From DATLNM01 sp035536775 (GTDB taxonomy: Bacteria > Actinomycetota > CADDZG01 > WHSQ01), in contig DATLNM010000034.1 in the NCBI GenBank assembly GCA_035536775.1, positions 1-42,527 of the forward strand: 42,527 bases of DNA. The letters are read 5' to 3'. The notes beneath the pieces are model-generated. The model did not search any database and had not been told where the DNA came from. It was given only the letters and a program-made list of their open reading frames with translations. Both the position numbers and the translations under genes were made by a program. Shown here one piece after another: positions 38,839 through 42,527 of the stretch; positions within the stretch are counted from its first letter, which is position 1; every line of letters starts with the position of its first letter.

Positions 38839-39873
38839 ATGAACGCAGCGAGGAGGTTTCGGGCGCTGCTTCTGTGGTGTGTGACCACAGCCGTCCTGTT
38901 GCCCGCCGCGGCACCGCCGGCCACCAGTGCCCCGAGGGACCGACTCATCGTCTTCGCGCGCCAAGAGTCGCACGACGATCCAAGCAGGGAGCACGGGCGT
39001 TCCCTCTCGATGCCGTCGCTGAAGAAGCCCGCACCTAACCTCGACACCGATCTATTCGCCGTCGGATCCGACGGGACCGGGCTCCGACAGCTGACGGTGA
39101 GGGCAAACGCAGAAGACGACTTCCCCGAGTGGTCTCCTGACGGCCGCCGCATCGTGTTCACAAGACGTCTCGGACGGCGCGCTCCCGAGATCTATGTGAT
39201 GGATGCCGGTGGCGATCGGGCGATCAGGATCACGCATGACCGCCGGTGGGACTACCAGCCGGCGTGGTCTCCCGACGGCCGCCGGATCGCGTACACGAGC
39301 TGGGATCCGCGCCGCCCCGGCGCGCGGCTATTCATCGTCGCTGCCTCACCGTCCGCCAAGGCTCGTCCTTTGACAACAGGATGTGGCGATACGTCGCCTG
39401 CCTGGTCCCCCGACGGACGGTACATCGCGTTTTCCCGCTCGATGTTGGAAGGGTGTAGCAGCGGCAACGAAGAGATCTTTGTCGTTGAGCTACAAACGGG
39501 CACGGTGGAGAGGCTCACGTACAACAGTACGAACGACTGGAATCCCGCTTGGTCGCCAGATGGTCGTTGGATCGTGTTCGAAGGGTATGACTGTCTGATC
39601 GACAGTCCTCCGAGCGCGGAGGGTTGCATCGTCGGAGAGGAAATGGAGCTCTTCGTCGTGCGTGCCGATGGATCTGAGACGAGGCAGCTCACTGACAACG
39701 ATGTCGATGAATACTGGCCGGCATGGTCGCCGGATGGACGAGAGATCGTCTTCGCGCGCCGGCAGAGGTCTCCGGAGACCGACCTCGATCTCTACGTGAT
39801 GAATGTCGACGGCGGTGAGACAAAGCGCGTGACCGGACCGTCGCGATCCGACGACAGGAATCCTGACTGGTAG
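38839..39873 (+). CDS. Secreted TolB-like beta-propeller with PD40 repeats
   Basis: 344 residues from ATG 38839, with a signal peptide (FRALLLWCVTTAVLLPAAAP). Five clear PD40 motifs of the type P-x-WSPDGR-x-I-x-F are spaced through the protein (FPEWSPDGRRIVF, QPAWSPDGRRIAY, SPAWSPDGRYIAF, NPAWSPDGRWIVF, WPAWSPDGREIVF), and the protein ends in a half-motif NPDW, as expected for a six-bladed propeller closed by its first strand. Four cysteines in the middle may form disulfides. No enzymatic residues are recognised; such propellers usually bind other proteins. It converges on the kinase gene with a 10-bp gap. Confidence 0.87.
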   Translation: MNAARRFRALLLWCVTTAVLLPAAAPPATSAPRDRLIVFARQESHDDPSREHGRSLSMPSLKKPAPNLDTDLFAVGSDGTGLRQLTVRANAEDDFPEWSPDGRRIVFTRRLGRRAPEIYVMDAGGDRAIRITHDRRWDYQPAWSPDGRRIAYTSWDPRRPGARLFIVAASPSAKARPLTTGCGDTSPAWSPDGRYIAFSRSMLEGCSSGNEEIFVVELQTGTVERLTYNSTNDWNPAWSPDGRWIVFEGYDCLIDSPPSAEGCIVGEEMELFVVRADGSETRQLTDNDVDEYWPAWSPDGREIVFARRQRSPETDLDLYVMNVDGGETKRVTGPSRSDDRNPDW

Positions 39874-39883
39874 CCCAGGGAGC

Positions 39884-40486
39884 TCACCCCCCGTCGTCCT
39901 CCACGTCGGAGGTGCCCTCGACCACCACGTTTGCTCTTTCCTGGGGATGGTGAGCGCGCACGTAGTCGTCCTCTTGTGGCATCCACACCTCCACCCATGC
40001 CTGCCGCGCGTTCTCACCGTCACGCTCAATTCCTCTACGAAGGCGCAGCCCCGGTGGTGCGTCGACCCAAATGGTGAAGTCGTACGCGTCGGCAAGTTCG
40101 CGTCGCGTGCAGTACACGCCTTCGACGATGACTGGACGCTGCGGCGAGACATCGACCCACTCCTCGAGCCGGTCGCTGTCCCAGTCATAGCGCTGGTACT
40201 TCGCCGGGAAACCGTTCCCGAGAGGATCGAGGACCTGCTCTTTGAGTCGTTCCCAGTCGAAGAAGTCGCCTACTGTGACGGATGATTGGGGTCGGGTCGC
40301 GGAAGGAAGATAGAAGTCGTCCATCTGGATGATCTGGGCCTGGATGGCGTCTGCCAGATGAACGGCGAGCGTCGATTTCCCAGAGCCCCCAAGACCATCG
40401 ATAGCAACCAAGACGCAGGTTGTCTTTGACCCAGCGGCGTTGATCGAGCGAACTAGCTGATCGATCATGTTGGTGTTGAGGGACAT
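39884..40486 (-). CDS. Uridine kinase-like P-loop protein
   Basis: 200 residues, the size of uridine/cytidine kinases. Walker A is GLGGSGKST (Lys37); the acceptor-binding motif is QMDDFYLP and Walker-B-like VIVEGVYCTR follows. RRGIERDG resembles the LID region. It may phosphorylate uridine or a related alcohol, or belong to the related nicotinamide-riboside or phosphoribulokinase group; the substrate is not fixed. The ATG 40486 is 6 nt from a reverse-strand TAAGAA box (40498-40493), part of a near-symmetric element shared with the HNH gene. Confidence 0.85.
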   Translation of the reverse strand: MSLNTNMIDQLVRSINAAGSKTTCVLVAIDGLGGSGKSTLAVHLADAIQAQIIQMDDFYLPSATRPQSSVTVGDFFDWERLKEQVLDPLGNGFPAKYQRYDWDSDRLEEWVDVSPQRPVIVEGVYCTRRELADAYDFTIWVDAPPGLRLRRGIERDGENARQAWVEVWMPQEDDYVRAHHPQERANVVVEGTSDVEDDGG

Positions 40487-40492
40487 TGCCTT

Positions 40493-40502
40493 TTCTTACA
40501 CT
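40493..40502. promoter_or_regulatory. Near-symmetric -10 pair between the kinase and HNH genes
   Basis: The 10-mer TTCTTACACT gives TACACT (40497-40502) on the plus strand and TAAGAA (40498-40493) on the minus strand, again sharing TA but with one base off the A-N3-TA-N3-T pattern. A separate CATAAT box (40552-40557) lies before ATG 40567. Which is used by the HNH gene is unclear. Confidence 0.27.
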
Positions 40503-40566
40503 CATTTCCTACAGATTCATGACAACGAAGAAAGTTGTCGTACCCCCTCGCCATAATCGTGACTGT

Positions 40567-41679
40567 ATGAAAGTCGCATTTGTAGACCAGGCGATCGAGT
40601 TGCTCGAGAAGGCGAATGCCGACCTCGAACCCGAGTTGCTTGACATGGCCTCGGCTCGCAAGCTGCTCGCCGCGTACGACCGAGCTGGACGGCTCGTCGC
40701 GTTCGGTGTGGCCGCGCTTGCCCGCAAAGTCGACGACCCTGCTGAAGTCGCGCGCACCACGGGCACATCGATGGGCAAAGCCAAGGACATCGTCGTGACC
40801 GGAAAGGTGCTCGGCGCGACCGACGACCTAAGCGACGCCTTTCAGCGGGGAGCGATTTCGCTCGATCAAGCAACTGAGATCGCCAGGGCCGAAAAAGCAT
40901 GTCCGGGAGCGGCCAAGGAGCTCGTGGCGGTGGCAGAGCGCGAGGCGTTCCACGTCCTCAGAGACAAGGCGCGCAAGGTCAAGCTCGAGGCTGAGCAGCA
41001 CTATGACCTCGCTGCGCGCCAGCGCGTCGCGCGCTTCGCTCGTACCTATTCAGACGAGCTGGGCATGGCGCATCTCCATCTCGCCTGGGAGCCTCACGTT
41101 GGCGCCCCGATCGTGGCGCGGGCGGAAGCCGAAGCGGCGCGTCGAGCGCGGGCCGCGAAGAAGGAAGGTGCCGAGGAGCCGTTCGAGCGTCATCTCGCGG
41201 ATGCGTACGCGGCGTTGATGTCGGGTTCGGGCAAGGGTCGCTCGAAGCGTCCCGAGTTGGTAGTGCTCGTGAGCCACGAGGTCGCCAAAAGGGGCTGGAC
41301 CGATGTCCAGCGTGGAGAGCTCTGCAAGATCCCGGGCGTCGGGCCGATCGCGCCGAAGGTCGCTAGAGAGATCGCCCAGGACGCATTCCTGACCGGGGTG
41401 TTCTACGACGGGAGCGACCTGCGTCAGATCCGACGCTGGTCGCGCTCGATCCCCGTCGAAGTTGCGATCGCCTTGGAACTTGGCGCGCCGCCGGGTTTCG
41501 ATGGCATCTCGTGTATCGACTGCGGCAACCGCTTCCGCACGGAGTTCGACCACGTCGAGCCGCGCGCCGCGGGTGGCCCCACCTCGGATGGCAACGTCAA
41601 GCCCCGTTGCTACACCTGCCATCGCGCCAAGACCGAACGCGACCGCAGGGCCGGGAAGCTCAAACCCCCCGACCCCTGA
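40567..41679 (+). CDS. HNH endonuclease-signature protein (13E12/DUF222-like)
   Basis: 370 residues from ATG 40567; an in-frame ATG at 40519 would add 16 residues. The N-terminal 250 residues are helical, with Ala/Glu/Arg-rich segments resembling DUF222/13E12-repeat proteins, and a helix-hairpin-helix-like LCKIPGVGPIAPKVA follows. The C-terminal HNH domain has Cys316-x2-Cys319, the catalytic Asp328-His329 in FDHVEPRAAGG, Asn in GNVKPRC, and Cys348-x2-Cys351. 13E12-type proteins are abundant single genes in actinobacteria, with no proven role; mobility is suspected for some, but no repeats flank this copy. Nuclease function is plausible. Confidence 0.86.
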   Translation: MKVAFVDQAIELLEKANADLEPELLDMASARKLLAAYDRAGRLVAFGVAALARKVDDPAEVARTTGTSMGKAKDIVVTGKVLGATDDLSDAFQRGAISLDQATEIARAEKACPGAAKELVAVAEREAFHVLRDKARKVKLEAEQHYDLAARQRVARFARTYSDELGMAHLHLAWEPHVGAPIVARAEAEAARRARAAKKEGAEEPFERHLADAYAALMSGSGKGRSKRPELVVLVSHEVAKRGWTDVQRGELCKIPGVGPIAPKVAREIAQDAFLTGVFYDGSDLRQIRRWSRSIPVEVAIALELGAPPGFDGISCIDCGNRFRTEFDHVEPRAAGGPTSDGNVKPRCYTCHRAKTERDRRAGKLKPPDP

Positions 41680-41792
41680 CACGCGACAGCCCTGTCCGCA
41701 CAGCGCCGCAGGCCGGACTTATTCACCGAAGGCGTGCTGCTCGAGAGCCTCACCTTCCGGAATACCGACGCGCACCAGAGGTTGCACGAGGC

Positions 41793-42200
41793 ATGGCTGA
41801 TTGGAATGAGAGAATCATCGAGGAGTTCAGGGCTAACGAAGGCCGTGTTGGAGGTCCGTTCGAAGGTCATCCTCTCTTGCTGTTGCACCATCGCGGCGCG
41901 AAGTCCGGCATCGAGAGGATCAATCCACTCGCGTGCCAGCCTCTCGGAAACGATGCCTGGGCGATCTTTGGCTCGAAGGGCGGAGCGGAGACAAACCCTG
42001 ACTGGTTTCATAATCTCGTCGCGAATCCGGATGCGACCATCGAGGTCGACACCGAGACCATCTCGGTGAAGGCGCGCGTCGCTGAAGGCGAGGAGCGCGA
42101 ACAGATCTGGACGCGCCAGAAGCGATTGATGCCGGGCTTCGCCGAGTATGAAAAGAAAACACCCCGGCAGATCCCGGTCATCGTCCTAGAGCGCAACTGA
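41793..42200 (+). CDS. Deazaflavin (F420)-dependent nitroreductase family protein
   Basis: 135 residues from ATG 41793; the open frame to 41511 overlaps the HNH gene. Family hallmarks: WNERIIEEFRANEGRVGG, LLLLHHRGAKSGIERINPLACQ, GSKGGAETNPDWFHNLVANPDATIEV, and the C-terminal ARVAEGEEREQIWTRQKRLMPGFAEYEKKTPRQIPVIVLER. Proteins of this DDN/Rv3547-like split-barrel family use F420H2 to reduce quinones, nitro or enone compounds. It supports an F420-using, actinobacterial host. No operon partner is evident; the gap to the HNH gene is 113 bp and to the next gene 186 bp. Confidence 0.92.
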   Translation: MADWNERIIEEFRANEGRVGGPFEGHPLLLLHHRGAKSGIERINPLACQPLGNDAWAIFGSKGGAETNPDWFHNLVANPDATIEVDTETISVKARVAEGEEREQIWTRQKRLMPGFAEYEKKTPRQIPVIVLERN

Positions 42201-42342
42201 GCCCCGGCCCCCGACGCGCTAGTTAGGCGTCCGGTGTGTGTCCGTGTGTGACAAGTGACCTGATAGGCCGTGCCTTCGAGGCGAGGACGGCTTTCAGCGC
42301 TCCGGTTACCGGCTCTCCCGCCGGGCCAACGGGTGCCCGGTT

Positions 42343-42351
42343 TGCTAGCAT
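42343..42351 (+). promoter_or_regulatory. Extended -10 promoter candidate (TGC-TAGCAT)
   Basis: TAGCAT (42346-42351) is preceded by TGC, an extended -10. It lies 35 nt before ATG 42387, leaving a leader with a purine-rich AGGGGAGAGG ribosome-binding stretch. The rest of the 186-bp intergenic region has a GT-rich patch near 42235-42255 but no other structure that I could identify. Confidence 0.35.
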
Positions 42352-42386
42352 CCGGCTGCGGACCCACGAGCGGCGAAGGGGAGAGG

Positions 42387-42527
42387 ATGAAGAACTTCCA
42401 GAGATTGCTCTTGAGCGCGGCCCTCAGCGTGGGCGTAGTGCTGGCCCCGACACCTGCCTTGGCGGATACGAACCCTTGCAAGGGCCAGGCTCCTGGTCCA
42501 CATTGCCGTCCCCCCTGCACGTACTCG
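42387..42527 (+). CDS. Secreted protein, N-terminal fragment (runs off the window)
   Basis: 47 codons are visible. ATG 42387 directly follows AGGGGAGAGG. The protein starts MKNFQRLLLSAALSVGVVLA, with a likely signal-peptidase site after PTPALA, followed by a Cys/Pro-rich stretch (TNPCKGQAPGPHCRPPC) with three cysteines in 17 residues. The frame stays open to the window edge. The family cannot be named from this piece. Confidence 0.65.
   Translation, partial: MKNFQRLLLSAALSVGVVLAPTPALADTNPCKGQAPGPHCRPPCTYS

Noticed and set aside
38833..38841. TTG at 38833 as the PD40 gene start
   Set aside because: The ATG two codons later sits at leaderless spacing from TATCTT and begins a better signal peptide.
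40567..41679. HNH gene as part of an intron, integrase or insertion sequence
   Set aside because: No inverted or direct repeats, no transposase and no interrupted host gene flank it; 13E12/DUF222-type genes commonly occur alone.

Overview
The window is a GC-rich, almost fully coding stretch of a chromosome that most resembles an actinobacterium (Actinomycetota). The evidence is a BldD-type regulator with its c-di-GMP signature, a PdtaS-type histidine kinase, a SigF/UsfX-like sigma/anti-sigma pair, a DUF2510 domain, DUF3105, DUF2993/LmeA, a deazaflavin (F420)-type nitroreductase, bacterial Ku and many apparently leaderless starts. Nothing ties it to a familiar genus, so an uncultured or deep-branching lineage is likely, but the class cannot be fixed from this sequence. 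I see no rRNA, tRNA, CRISPR array, prophage or insertion sequence, and no gene-free gap above 300 bases (the largest are 177-186 bp).

Layout. 1-3.2 kb: an acyl-CoA carboxylase operon (carboxyltransferase cut by the window edge, BKACE/DUF849 enzyme, free biotinyl carrier, crotonase-fold enzyme without the usual catalytic glutamates). 3.3-5.8 kb: DUF2203 protein, metallophosphoesterase, divergent PdtaS-like kinase. 5.8-9.9 kb: a tightly packed reverse-strand operon ku - anti-sigma - sigma factor - class A penicillin-binding protein. 10-14.5 kb: bldD, a small membrane protein, a DUF3105 protein, two tandem secreted paralogues of unknown family, and an L,D-transpeptidase fused to a dead NodB-like domain. 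14.5-18.9 kb: secreted M14 carboxypeptidase, NlpC/P60 hydrolase, Asp-box (sialidase-fold) protein. 18.9-22.3 kb: topoisomerase IB, glpX, an EntS-like MFS exporter.

22.3-27.1 kb is the most intriguing block: five overlapping reverse-strand genes for an ABC-2 exporter, two alpha/beta-hydrolase esterases and an uncharacterised ATP-grasp protein, which together look like a make/trim/export system for a small ester- or amide-linked molecule. 27.1-29.2 kb: AidB-like acyl-CoA dehydrogenase and a divergent RpiB-like isomerase. 29.4-34.4 kb: a Thr/Pro/Ser-rich secreted protein, a pilin-like lipoprotein, and a coupled DUF2993 - molybdopterin oxidoreductase - fdhD set. 34.4-38.8 kb: scramblase-like protein, threonine-dehydratase-like enzyme (start codon apparently ATA), GNAT, minimal zincin, PGM1-like peptide ligase. 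38.8-42.5 kb: PD40 beta-propeller, uridine-kinase-like P-loop protein, HNH protein, deazaflavin nitroreductase, and the start of a secreted protein.

An unexpected regulatory pattern recurs. At three divergent gene pairs (11023-11032, 27080-27089, 30639-30648) the intergenic DNA carries A-N3-TA-N3-T, which reads as a -10 box (TANNNT) on both strands sharing one central TA, with a start codon 7-8 nt beyond it on each side. These look like symmetric bidirectional promoters driving divergent leaderless transcripts. All functional statements rest on motif and family recognition by eye; no search was run.
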